Shown here piece after piece: positions 43,961-52,632 of a stretch of 64,000 nucleotides of DNA. The stretch lies in assembly GCF_011682145.1 (NCBI RefSeq), contig NZ_WHJH01000005.1:186001-250000 (forward strand), read 5' to 3'. Source of the DNA: Massilia mucilaginosa. Its GTDB lineage: Bacteria > Pseudomonadota > Gammaproteobacteria > Burkholderiales > Burkholderiaceae_D. Position 1 is the stretch's first letter. Every line of letters begins with the position of its first letter. The notes under the pieces are model-generated. The model had not been told where the DNA came from and ran no database searches. It saw nothing but the letters and a program-made list of their open reading frames with translations. The position numbers were made by a program, and so were the translations under genes.

Positions 43961-44953
43961 ATGCAGATTAAATCGCTCGTCGTCGCGCTCGCCGCAACGG
44001 TTAGTTTCAGTGCGTGGGCGCAAGCGCCGATCGTGATCAAATTCAGCCATGTTGTGGCAACCGACACACCGAAAGGGCAGGCCGCCGAACGCTTCAAGGA
44101 GCTGGCCGAGAAAGCCACCAAAGGCCGCGTCAAGGTGGAAGTCTACCCGAACAGCCAGCTGTACAAGGACAAGGAAGAGCTCGAAGCCTTGCAACTGGGC
44201 GCGGTGCAGATGCTGGCCCCGTCGCTGGCCAAATTCGGTCCGCTGGGCGTGAAAGAATTCGAAGCGTTTGATCTGCCTTACATTTTCCCGACCAAGGCCG
44301 CGCTGTACAGCGTGACCGAAGGCCCGATCGGCAAGAGCCTGCTGCAAAAGCTCGAGCCGAAGGGCATTACCGGCCTGGCGTACTGGGATAACGGCTTCAA
44401 GGTGATGTCGGCCAACAAGCAGTTGCGCGTGCCTGCCGATTTCCGTGGCCAGAAGCTGCGCATCCAGTCGTCCAAGGTGCTCGACGCGCAGATGCGCGCA
44501 CTGGGCGCCAACCCGCAGGTGCTGGCCTTCTCCGAGGTGTACCAGGCGCTGCAGACCGGCGTGGTCGACGGCACCGAAAATCCGCCATCGAATATGTACA
44601 CCCAGAAAATGCACGAAGTGCAAAAGCACGTGACCCTGTCGAACCACGGTTACCTGGGCTATGCGGTGATCGTCAACAAGAAGTTCTGGGATGGCTTGCC
44701 GGCCGATATCCGCACCAGCCTGACGACGGCCATGCGCGAGGCCACCACGTTCGAAAAAGCCATCGCCCAGCGCGATAACGACATGGCGCTGGAAGCGATC
44801 AAGAAAACCGGCAAGACCGCCATCTACACCCCAACCGCGGCCGAACAGGCCGAATGGCGCAAGATGCTGCTGCCAGTGCATAAACAGATGGAAAGCCGCA
44901 TCGGCGCCGAGCTGATCGCCACGATCAACAAGACCGCCGCAGCCGCGAAGTAA
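43961..44953 (+). CDS. dctP: TRAP transporter substrate-binding protein DctP
   Basis: This 330-aa periplasmic binding protein captures C4-dicarboxylates (malate, succinate, fumarate) for the TRAP permease. The signal peptide (LVVALAATVSFSAWAQA) is followed by a DctP-family domain with VVATDTPKGQAAERFKELAE, the conserved arginine region RIQSSKVLDAQMRALGANP and VVDGTENPPSN. AAGGAG precedes the ATG. dctQ and dctM follow. Confidence 0.94.
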   Translation: MQIKSLVVALAATVSFSAWAQAPIVIKFSHVVATDTPKGQAAERFKELAEKATKGRVKVEVYPNSQLYKDKEELEALQLGAVQMLAPSLAKFGPLGVKEFEAFDLPYIFPTKAALYSVTEGPIGKSLLQKLEPKGITGLAYWDNGFKVMSANKQLRVPADFRGQKLRIQSSKVLDAQMRALGANPQVLAFSEVYQALQTGVVDGTENPPSNMYTQKMHEVQKHVTLSNHGYLGYAVIVNKKFWDGLPADIRTSLTTAMREATTFEKAIAQRDNDMALEAIKKTGKTAIYTPTAAEQAEWRKMLLPVHKQMESRIGAELIATINKTAAAAK

Positions 44954-45053
44954 ACACGCAGTTCCCCGGCGGGCGCTGCGCCATGCAGTGCCCGCCTTCA
45001 TGCATTTCCCCATTCCCCTTTCCTCGATTTACAGTTTCAACATAGGATTCGAT

Positions 45054-45623
45054 ATGAAATTTCTCGACCATCTGGAAGAGTGGATCATTGCGAGCCTGAT
45101 GGGCGCAGCCACGCTCGTTGTGTTCGTCGCGGTGGTCCACCGCTATCTGTCCGGCCTGCCGATTCCCGGCCTGCAGGACTGGCTCATTACCATTAACACG
45201 AGCTGGGCCCAGGAGCTGTGCATCTACATGTTCGTGTGGATGGCCAAGTTCGGCGCCGCCTACGGCGTGCGCACCGGCATCCACGTCGGCATCGATGTGA
45301 TCATCAACCGCCTGGACACCCCATGGCGCAACAAGTTCATCGTCTTCGGCCTGCTGGCCGGGGCGACGTTTACCGCCATCGTCGGCACCCTGGGCGCCAA
45401 TTTCGTGTGGCACATGGCGCAGACCGACCAGACCTCGTCCGACCTCGAAGTGCCGATGTGGCTGGTGTACCTGGCCGTGCCGCTCGGTTCCTACCTGATG
45501 TGCTTCCGCTTCATCCAGGTCGCCGTGCACTTCGTGCGCACCGGCGAATTGCCCAAGCATGACCATGGCCACGTGGAAGGTCTCGAAGACGAGATCGCCG
45601 CAGCGAAAGGCGGTGCCGCATGA
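45054..45623 (+). CDS. dctQ: TRAP transporter small membrane subunit DctQ
   Basis: This 189-aa inner-membrane protein has four hydrophobic segments and the DctQ block SWAQELCIYMFVWMAKFGAA. It joins DctM to form the membrane part of the Na+-driven TRAP transporter. The ATG at 45054 was chosen because the upstream extension is unlike the family. It overlaps dctM by 4 bases (ATGA). Confidence 0.93.
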   Translation: MKFLDHLEEWIIASLMGAATLVVFVAVVHRYLSGLPIPGLQDWLITINTSWAQELCIYMFVWMAKFGAAYGVRTGIHVGIDVIINRLDTPWRNKFIVFGLLAGATFTAIVGTLGANFVWHMAQTDQTSSDLEVPMWLVYLAVPLGSYLMCFRFIQVAVHFVRTGELPKHDHGHVEGLEDEIAAAKGGAA

Positions 45624-46900
45624 ACGCCCTCATCATCTTCGGCCTGCTGATCGTTCTGATGCTCACGGGCATGCCGATTTCGATCTCGCTCGGCCTGACG
45701 GTCCTCACTTTCCTGTTCACCATGACCGACGTGCCGATCCAGTCGGTGGCGCTGAAACTGTTCACCGGCATCGAGAAGTTCGAGATCATGGCGATTCCGT
45801 TCTTCATTTTGGCGGGCAATTTCCTCACGCACGGCGGGGTGGCGCGGCGCATGATCAACTTCGCCACGGCGATGGTCGGTCACTGGCACGGCGGCCTGGC
45901 GCTCGGCGGCGTGGTCGCCTGCGCGCTGTTCGCGGCGGTATCCGGTTCCAGCCCGGCCACGGTGGTGGCGATCGGCTCGATCATCCTGCCGGCCATGGTG
46001 CGCCAGGGCTATCCGCGCGGCTTCGGCGCCGGCGTGATCACCACCTCGGGCGCGCTCGGGATCCTGATTCCGCCATCGATCGTGATGGTGATGTATTCGG
46101 TCACCACCAACACCTCGGTTGGCCAGCTGTTCATGGCCGGCGTGGTGCCGGGCCTGATGCTGGCCAGCCTGCTGGGCCTGACCACCTGGTACCTGGCGCG
46201 CAAGCATAACTATCCGCGCATGCCGAAGGCGAGCTGGAGCGAGCGCTGGCACGCCTTCCGCAAGAGCGCCTGGGGCCTGCTGCTGATCGTCATCGTGATG
46301 GGCGGGATTTATTCGGGCAAGTTCACCCCGACCGAAGCGGCCGCGATGGCGGCGGTGTACGCCTTCATCATCGCCGTGTTCGTCTACAAGGATTTGAAGC
46401 TCAAGCAGGTCGCCAAGGTGCTGCTCGATTCGGCGTCGATGTCGGCCATGCTGCTGTACATCATCACCAATGCGATGCTGTTCTCGTTCCTGATGACCAG
46501 CGAAGGCATTCCGCAAGCGATGGCGGCCTGGATTACCGACCAGGGCCTGGGCGTGATCAGTTTCCTGCTGGTGGTGAACATCTTGCTGCTGCTGGCCGGC
46601 AACGTGATGGAACCGTCCTCGATCGTCCTGATCATGGCGCCGATCCTGTTCCCGGTGGCGATGAAACTGGGCATCGATCCGGTCCACTTCGGCATCCTGA
46701 TCATCGTCAACATGGAAGTCGGCATGTGCCATCCGCCGGTCGGGCTGAACCTGTACGTGGCCTCGGGCATTACCAAGATGGGCATCTCGGAACTGACAGT
46801 GGCGGTGATGCCGTGGCTGCTGACGATGCTGGCCTTCCTGGTGGTGGTGACGTACGTACCACAGATCTCGCTGTGGCTGCCAAATTTAATTTACAAGTGA
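45620..46900 (+). CDS. dctM: TRAP transporter large permease DctM
   Basis: This 426-aa permease has about 12 membrane segments and the family motifs GMPISISLGL, AVSGSSPATVVAIGSI and TTSGALGILIPPSI, which form the transport core. Translation is coupled to dctQ. This is the terminal gene of the dctPQM operon. Confidence 0.95.
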   Translation: MNALIIFGLLIVLMLTGMPISISLGLTVLTFLFTMTDVPIQSVALKLFTGIEKFEIMAIPFFILAGNFLTHGGVARRMINFATAMVGHWHGGLALGGVVACALFAAVSGSSPATVVAIGSIILPAMVRQGYPRGFGAGVITTSGALGILIPPSIVMVMYSVTTNTSVGQLFMAGVVPGLMLASLLGLTTWYLARKHNYPRMPKASWSERWHAFRKSAWGLLLIVIVMGGIYSGKFTPTEAAAMAAVYAFIIAVFVYKDLKLKQVAKVLLDSASMSAMLLYIITNAMLFSFLMTSEGIPQAMAAWITDQGLGVISFLLVVNILLLLAGNVMEPSSIVLIMAPILFPVAMKLGIDPVHFGILIIVNMEVGMCHPPVGLNLYVASGITKMGISELTVAVMPWLLTMLAFLVVVTYVPQISLWLPNLIYK

Positions 46901-46967
46901 AATATATTTTCCCCCACCGTGAAAAAAAAGCCACATTTTCTTAAATCAAATAAGTTATGATGGGCAC

Positions 46968-47158
46968 CGATCCAGCACCATACTGGTGCGGATGGGGGCG
47001 AACGGATTGCAGGTTGGGGGAGTGGGAAGATAGAAGAAACGGTAGTCCATACCGGAGAAATATCGAGGAGACACGCGTTTTACAGAATGCTGTTGGCACG
47101 ACCAAACAGCCGGGAACGTGAACAAAATTTGGAACGCACCGCGAGGTGCGTTTTTTTT
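46968..47158 (+). ncRNA. candidate small RNA with promoter and terminator
   Basis: An AT-rich promoter-like region with TATGAT at 46956-46961 precedes about 190 bases without a protein frame. The stretch contains a hairpin at 46970-46993 (GCACCA-tac-TGGTGC with flanking ATCC/GGAT pairing), a second at CGGTA-gtcca-TACCG, and a third near CTGTTGG...CCAAACAG. It ends in a strong terminator (aacgcacc-gcga-ggtgcgtt followed by a T-run, 47133-47158). It is therefore a discrete, structured transcript between dctM and ogt. The RNA family is not recognised; 6S RNA-like size was considered but its hallmark pairing was not found. Confidence 0.5.
47133..47158 (+). terminator. rho-independent terminator
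   Basis: The stem aacgcacc / ggtgcgtt (8 bases, 4-base loop gcga) is followed immediately by eight T residues. It lies 59 bases upstream of ogt, so it ends the preceding small RNA (or read-through from dctM), not a coding gene. Confidence 0.85.
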
Positions 47159-47216
47159 CGTCCGTGCGAAACGGCGGCGGACCGGTTTGGCGCCGTCCGG
47201 GCCTATACTCTCGTGT

Positions 47217-47738
47217 ATGAACAATCAAGCAGAGAACATTTTTTCGGCCATCGTGGCGGCGCCCTTCGGTGCGGTCGGCATCCGCACCGACGCCGGGCGC
47301 GTGCGCGAACTGGTTTACCTGCCGCCCCATTTTGGTGAGAAAGAGGCGACGGACCCGGTCGCCGAACTGGCTGCGCAGCAAGTCGCACAGTACCTGCTCG
47401 ACCCCGATTTCCGCTTCACCTTGCCGCTGCTGGACGCCGGCAGCGTGTTCCAGCGCAAGGTGTGGGACGCGATTTCCGCGATCCCGCGCGGCACGGTGCG
47501 GACCTACGGCCAGGTCGCCAAGCACATCGGCTCGGCCCCGCGCGCGGTGGGGCAGGCCTGCGGTGCCAACTGGTTTCCGATCATCATTCCGTGCCACCGG
47601 GTCACCGCCGCCGGCGGGCTGGGCGGCTTTTCGAACCATGACGATGAAAATGGTTTCCACCTGAGCGTCAAGCGCTGGCTGCTCGCGCATGAAGGGGCGG
47701 GCAAGGCACCATGGCAACAGCAGTCAATCTTCAACTGA
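47217..47738 (+). CDS. ogt: methylated-DNA--protein-cysteine methyltransferase
   Basis: This 173-aa suicide repair protein removes O6-alkyl groups from guanine. The active-site motif IIIPCHRV carries the acceptor cysteine, preceded by the helix-turn-helix block GTVRTYGQVAKHIG and GACGAN-type QACGANW. The start ATG at 47217 gives a normal N-terminus; the upstream frame crosses the terminator. It overlaps xerD by 28 bases. Confidence 0.94.
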   Translation: MNNQAENIFSAIVAAPFGAVGIRTDAGRVRELVYLPPHFGEKEATDPVAELAAQQVAQYLLDPDFRFTLPLLDAGSVFQRKVWDAISAIPRGTVRTYGQVAKHIGSAPRAVGQACGANWFPIIIPCHRVTAAGGLGGFSNHDDENGFHLSVKRWLLAHEGAGKAPWQQQSIFN

Positions 47739-48616
47739 TCGACGCCTTCTGCGACCAGCTGTGGCTCGAGCAAGGCTTGGCCAGGAATTCGATCGACGCC
47801 TACCGGCGCGACCTGCGCCTGTTCGCGCGCTGGCTGGAAGTGACGCGCCCGGCTTGCGCCAGCCTGCACGCGGTCGGCGCGCCCGAGCTGGAAGCGTATT
47901 TTTCCGACCGCCATGCCGAGTCCAAGCCGAGCACGGCCAACCGGCGCCTGTCCGTGCTCAAGCGCTTTTACCAGCTGGCGCTGCGCAACAAGGAGGTGAC
48001 CGTCGATCCCTGCCTGCGGATGGCCTCGGCCAAGCAGCCGCAGCGTTTCGTGCATACCCTGACCGAAGCGCAGGTGGAAGCCTTGCTGCAGGCGCCCGAC
48101 GTGAGTACGCCGCTGGGACTGCGCGAGCGCACCATGCTGGAAGTGATGTATGCGAGCGGGCTGCGGGTGTCGGAGCTGGTGACGCTCAAGATGATGGAGC
48201 TGAGCCTGAACGATGGGGTGCTGCGCATCACCGGCAAGGGCAGTAAAACGCGGCTGGTGCCGTTTGGCCAGGAAGCGCGCCAGTGGATCGAACGCTACCT
48301 GAAAGACGCGCGTGGGCTCATCCTGAACGGCCAGATGGACGATGCGCTGTTCGTGACCGGGCGCGGCGGGCCGATGACGCGCCAGATGTTCTGGATATTG
48401 ATCAAAAAGCATGCGGGCACGGCGGGGATCACGGCGCCCTTGTCGCCGCACACCCTGCGCCATGCCTTCGCCACGCACTTGCTCAATCACGGGGCCGACT
48501 TGCGCGTTGTGCAACTTCTGCTGGGACACGCGGATATTTCGACTACACAAATTTACACGCATGTTGCGCGCGAGCGCATGAAGCGACTGCATGCCGAGCA
48601 TCACCCACGTGGTTAA
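47711..48616 (+). CDS. xerD: site-specific tyrosine recombinase XerD
   Basis: This 301-aa recombinase resolves chromosome dimers at dif with XerC. The SAM-like core-binding domain (residues 1-95) is followed by the catalytic domain with ASGLRVSELV (Arg), GKGSKTR (Lys), HTLRHAFATHLL (His-Arg), LLGHADIST (His) and the nucleophile in TTQIYTHV. The ATG lies inside the end of ogt. The length and complete catalytic set mark it as the housekeeping XerD. Confidence 0.95.
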   Translation: MATAVNLQLIDAFCDQLWLEQGLARNSIDAYRRDLRLFARWLEVTRPACASLHAVGAPELEAYFSDRHAESKPSTANRRLSVLKRFYQLALRNKEVTVDPCLRMASAKQPQRFVHTLTEAQVEALLQAPDVSTPLGLRERTMLEVMYASGLRVSELVTLKMMELSLNDGVLRITGKGSKTRLVPFGQEARQWIERYLKDARGLILNGQMDDALFVTGRGGPMTRQMFWILIKKHAGTAGITAPLSPHTLRHAFATHLLNHGADLRVVQLLLGHADISTTQIYTHVARERMKRLHAEHHPRG

Positions 48617-48693
48617 TTCAAATGCCGAACGCATAACTGGGTCATAATGCTGTTTTACTACCCCCCTTTCTTTTATAACCCAAGAGGTGATCC

Positions 48694-48858
48694 ATGGCTA
48701 AAACTAATTTCCAGTACGAAAAGCGGCAGAGGGAATTAGAAAAAAAGAAAAAGGCGGACGAGAAGGCCAAGCGCAAGCTTGAAGCCAAGACCACGCCTGG
48801 CGGTGAAGACAATGAGACGCCGGACGAGGATGACGCCGAGGAAGCGAAGCCGGAATAG
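48694..48858 (+). CDS. 54-aa highly charged small protein
   Basis: The frame begins MAKTNFQYEKRQRELEKKKK, continues with Lys/Glu/Ala-rich helix-forming sequence and ends in an acidic tail (DEDDAEEAKPE). Such short charged proteins beginning MAKTNFQYEKRQ recur in Burkholderiales as hypothetical proteins. AGAGGTGATCC is a good ribosome-binding site and the frame is uninterrupted. Function unknown; nucleic-acid or protein binding is possible. Confidence 0.8.
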   Translation: MAKTNFQYEKRQRELEKKKKADEKAKRKLEAKTTPGGEDNETPDEDDAEEAKPE

Positions 48859-48876
48859 GCAACTCGGCAACTGAGC

Positions 48877-48923
48877 ATCCCGGCCGCTGGCGCAGGCAAG
48901 CCGCGCCAGCCTGGCGCCGGGAT
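48877..48923. terminator. two-part GC-rich hairpin
   Basis: Nested inverted repeats atcccggc/gccgggat and gctggcgc/gcgccagc form an extended stem between the 54-aa gene and the convergent NTF2-like gene. No T-run follows, so it is best called a probable intergenic stem-loop. Confidence 0.45.
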
Positions 48924-48962
48924 TGCCCGCCGGCGCATCGGGCCGGCGAGCGGCCGGCAACC

Positions 48963-49421
48963 CTACTTTTTGTTCACCTGGCGTGCCGTGTCATGGTACT
49001 GCCACAGCACATTGACGATCTTCCACTCGCTGCGCTGGTTCTTATACAGATGCATGTAGTCGATCCACTCGTCAGCGCTCAGCTTGACGGTTGCCACGCG
49101 CTGGTCGACATCGAGGATCTTGATGTCCACCCGTGGCTGGGCCGGGAACTTGCCGCCGTCCTTGTTGTAGGTCCGCGCCACCTTGACCATCGTGTCGTAG
49201 TCGGTATGCATGATGAATTCGGAACCGTCGGCCGCCTGCCAGTAGGTGCGCTTGGCGAGTTTGGGATCGAGGCCGCGTTCCATGCGCGCCGGATCGGCCT
49301 TGTGTTGCGACTCGATGTAGTCGCGCACTGCGCGTTCGATCAACTGATTATCGGTGGCGTCGCCCGCCTGCGCCATCAACGGCGCCACGGCGCATAACAG
49401 AAACAGTAAAGAGCGTTGCAT
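48963..49421 (-). CDS. exported NTF2-like protein
   Basis: This 152-aa protein has a signal peptide (LLFLLCAVAPLMAQA) and a Lumazine_bd/NTF2-like domain of the putative scaffold type (RAVRDYIESQHKADPARMER ... IKILDVDQRVATVKLSADEW). These proteins form a cone-shaped pocket with unknown ligands. It is located between the 54-aa gene and the RND pump, on the minus strand, as a single gene. Confidence 0.75.
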   Translation of the reverse strand: MQRSLLFLLCAVAPLMAQAGDATDNQLIERAVRDYIESQHKADPARMERGLDPKLAKRTYWQAADGSEFIMHTDYDTMVKVARTYNKDGGKFPAQPRVDIKILDVDQRVATVKLSADEWIDYMHLYKNQRSEWKIVNVLWQYHDTARQVNKK

Positions 49422-49511
49422 GGATACCCTTCAGTGGTCAGTGACTTGACTTGAGCACGGGAACAGACCAGCCGTTCCCATGCAGTTTGTGCTCCTTGGA
49501 CATCAGGGCGG

Positions 49512-52500
49512 TCAGGCGCCGACAGCGATCTTTTCCTCCTCGTGATCCTGATCCTTGTCGCTTCCCTTGAACCAGCGCGCCGCGCGCTTGCCCAGGCTGT
49601 CCAGGTAGGTGTACGCCACCGGCACCACCACCAGGGTCAGCAAGGTTGAGGTAATCACCCCGCCGATCACCGCGCGTCCCATCGGCGCCTGCGATTCGCC
49701 GCCGTCGCCCATGCCGATCGCCATCGGCAGCATCCCGAAGATCATCGCCAGGGTCGTCATCAAAATCGGACGCAGGCGCACCTGGCCCGCTTCCAGGATC
49801 GCATCGTGCTGGTTCTTGCCCTCGCGCTGGCCGTGGTTGGTAAAGTCGACCAGCAAGATCGCGTTCTTGGTCACCAGTCCCATCAGCATCACGATCCCGA
49901 TCACCGAGAAGATATTCAAGGTGCTGCCCGTCACCAGCAGGGCAATCAGCACCCCGATCATCGACAGCGGCAAGGACACCATGATCGCGATCGGCTGCAG
50001 GAAGCTGCCGAACTGCGAGGCCAGCACCAGGTAGATGAAGATCACCGCGATCCCCAGCGCCGCGCCGGCCGCCCCCATGGTTTCGGCCATTTGCTCGGCG
50101 TCGCCGCCGACATCGAAACGCACGCCGTCGGGCAGGACGATGCTCTTCATGGCCAGCTTGACGTCGCCGTCGACGTCGCCGGTGGGACGCCCTTCGGCGC
50201 TGGCGTAGATCGCCACGCGCCGTTCCAGCGCCTGGCGCTTGAGCACCTGCGGGCTGGTCGAGGGCACGAATTCGACCACCTGGCGCAGCGGCACCATCAC
50301 CGGATTGCCTTCGGCATCGCGCTTGGTCGACGCCACCGACAGGTCGGCCAGGTCGGCCACCTTCTGGCGCCCCGATTTGGGCAGTTGCACGTTGACATCG
50401 TAGTTCTGCCCGTCCGGCGCCAGCCAGCGGCTGATCTGGTCGCCCGCCACGAAAGGCCGCAGCGCCAGCCCGATCTGCTGGGTCGACAGTCCCAGGTCGC
50501 TGGCCAGCTCGTTGTTGATCTTGACGATGGTGGCCGGGTTGGCGCCTTCCTGGCTGTATTCCAGGTCGGCGATGCCTTTGATGGCGCGCATCTTGTCCAT
50601 CAGCTGCTGCGCCACGGCGTCCAGCTTGGCTTCATCCTGGCCCAGGATCGCGATGAAGATCGGCTTCCAGCCGACCGACATGGTGATCCCGGCGATCGGT
50701 TCGAGGCGCGCGCGGATCAGGCGTTCGACTTCCTTCTGCGAGCGGCGCTTTGTCTGGTTCACATCGGTCAGTTTCAGGTTCATCTGGGCCGTGTGGCGGC
50801 CGTTGTCGGTGCCGACGGTGGTGATGGCGCTGTCGATTTCCTTGAATTCCTTGAGCGCCGCTTCGACCTGCTGCATCTTCTGGTCGGTGTATTCCAGGCT
50901 CGATCCGACCGGGGCCTTGAACTGCATGTGGATGTAGCCGTCGTCGGTTTCGGGGAACATCTCGCCGCCGATCATCGGCATCAGGGCCATGCTGCCGACG
51001 AACAGGGCCAGCGCCAGCGCCAGCGTGGCTTTGCGCCAGCGCAGCGCCAGTTCCAGCACCTGGCCGTACCAGACGTGCAGGCGTTCGATGCCGTGCTCGA
51101 TCTTCTCCATGCCGCGCCCCAGCCACGGCACGTACTTGAAGCGGTCCTTGACCGGATCGCGCCACACCGACGAGAGCATCGGGTCGAGCGTGAAGCTGAC
51201 GAACAGCGACACCATCACCGCCACCGCCACCGTGATCCCGAACTGCAGGAAGAAGCGCCCGATGATGCCTTCCATGAAAGCGACCGGCACGAACACGGCC
51301 ACGATCGCAAAGGTGGTGGCCATCACCGCCAGCCCGATTTCGTTGGTGCCGTCGTTGGCGGCCTGGGTGTGGCTCTTGCCCATGCCGAGGTGGCGCACGA
51401 TGTTTTCGCGCACCACGATGGCGTCGTCGATCAGCAGGCCGATGCACAGCGACAGCGCCATCAGGGTGAGGAAGTTGAGCGTGAAGCCGAAGAACTTCAT
51501 GGCGATGAAGCTGGCCAGCACCGAAATCGGCAACGTCAACCCGGTGATGATCGTGCTGCGCCACGAGTGCAGGAACAGGAACACGATCAGCATGGTCAGC
51601 ACGGCGCCTTCGATGATGGTGCGCTTGACGTTGTCGAGCTGCTTTTGCACGCGGTCGGACTGGTCTTCGATGATCTTGAGGTGGATATCGGCCGGCAGGG
51701 TGGTGCCGAGGGCGGTGATGGCCTGTTTGATGGCGGTGCCCACTTCGACCACGTTGGCATCCTGGACCTTGGTCACTTCGAGCGTGATGGCGCGCTTGCC
51801 GTTGATGCGCGAGATCGAGGTTTCTTCCTGCTCGCCGTCGATCACGTCGGCCACCTGGTCGAGGTACACCGGGCCGCTGGCGCGGCGCGCCACGATGATC
51901 TTGTTGAAACCGCGCGCATCCTTGATCTTGCCTTCGATGCGCACCAGGCGCTCGGCCGCGCCGTAAGCGATATTCCCGGCCGGCAGATTGGTGTTGGTGC
52001 TCTGGATCGCGCGCAGCACTTCGTCGACGCCGATGTTCTGGCTGGTCAGGCCGTCGGGCCGGATGTGCACCAGGATCTGGCGGTTGGTGGTGCCGTGCAC
52101 GCGCACCTGGCCCACGCCGGCCACGCCCTGCAGGCGCTTGCTGATGACCTGCTCGGTCAGGGTCGACAGTTCGCGCAGGTTGCGCGTGTCGGACATCAGC
52201 GACAGTTCGACGATGGCGCGGCTGTTGTCGCCTTCTTCACGGACGATGAACGGTTCCTTGGCTTCCTTCGGAAAGCCGGGGCGCGCCAGGCCGATCTTGT
52301 CGCGCATGTCGGTCATGGCCTTGTCCATGTTGGTCGACAGGTGGAATTCGACCTGCACGCCGGCCCGGCCCTCCCAGGAATTGCTGCGGATTTTCTTGAC
52401 GCCGCTGACGGTGTTGATGGCTTCTTCGAGCGGGCGGGTGACGTCGTTTTCCACCTGTTCGGGCGAGGCGCCGGGGTAGTTGACCTGCACCCAGGCGAAC

Positions 52501-52628
52501 GGAATCGAGACGTTGGGCATGCTTTCCAGGCCCAGGCCGCGGTACGAGAACACGCCGAGCACCACCAGCGCCACCATCACCATGGTGGCGAACACCGGAT
52601 TCTTGATACTGGTTGTTGTGATCCACAT
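49512..52628 (-). CDS. efflux RND transporter permease
   Basis: This 1038-aa inner-membrane RND permease of the HAE1/AcrB type has 12 membrane helices and two large periplasmic loops. It shows the opening NPVFATMVMVALVVLGVFSY and PGASPEQVENDVT, and conserved acidic residues in the central helices (DDAIVVRENI). It should export multiple substrates through a tripartite pump. The start is the ATG at 52628, 4 bases after the adaptor's stop codon. No outer-membrane factor is in the window. Confidence 0.94.
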   Translation of the reverse strand: MWITTTSIKNPVFATMVMVALVVLGVFSYRGLGLESMPNVSIPFAWVQVNYPGASPEQVENDVTRPLEEAINTVSGVKKIRSNSWEGRAGVQVEFHLSTNMDKAMTDMRDKIGLARPGFPKEAKEPFIVREEGDNSRAIVELSLMSDTRNLRELSTLTEQVISKRLQGVAGVGQVRVHGTTNRQILVHIRPDGLTSQNIGVDEVLRAIQSTNTNLPAGNIAYGAAERLVRIEGKIKDARGFNKIIVARRASGPVYLDQVADVIDGEQEETSISRINGKRAITLEVTKVQDANVVEVGTAIKQAITALGTTLPADIHLKIIEDQSDRVQKQLDNVKRTIIEGAVLTMLIVFLFLHSWRSTIITGLTLPISVLASFIAMKFFGFTLNFLTLMALSLCIGLLIDDAIVVRENIVRHLGMGKSHTQAANDGTNEIGLAVMATTFAIVAVFVPVAFMEGIIGRFFLQFGITVAVAVMVSLFVSFTLDPMLSSVWRDPVKDRFKYVPWLGRGMEKIEHGIERLHVWYGQVLELALRWRKATLALALALFVGSMALMPMIGGEMFPETDDGYIHMQFKAPVGSSLEYTDQKMQQVEAALKEFKEIDSAITTVGTDNGRHTAQMNLKLTDVNQTKRRSQKEVERLIRARLEPIAGITMSVGWKPIFIAILGQDEAKLDAVAQQLMDKMRAIKGIADLEYSQEGANPATIVKINNELASDLGLSTQQIGLALRPFVAGDQISRWLAPDGQNYDVNVQLPKSGRQKVADLADLSVASTKRDAEGNPVMVPLRQVVEFVPSTSPQVLKRQALERRVAIYASAEGRPTGDVDGDVKLAMKSIVLPDGVRFDVGGDAEQMAETMGAAGAALGIAVIFIYLVLASQFGSFLQPIAIMVSLPLSMIGVLIALLVTGSTLNIFSVIGIVMLMGLVTKNAILLVDFTNHGQREGKNQHDAILEAGQVRLRPILMTTLAMIFGMLPMAIGMGDGGESQAPMGRAVIGGVITSTLLTLVVVPVAYTYLDSLGKRAARWFKGSDKDQDHEEEKIAVGA

Positions 52629-52632
52629 GGCG

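Noticed and set aside
46968-47158. Identification of the candidate RNA as 6S RNA
   Set aside because: Size and isolated transcription fit, but the 5' and 3' ends do not pair into the long closing stem expected of 6S.
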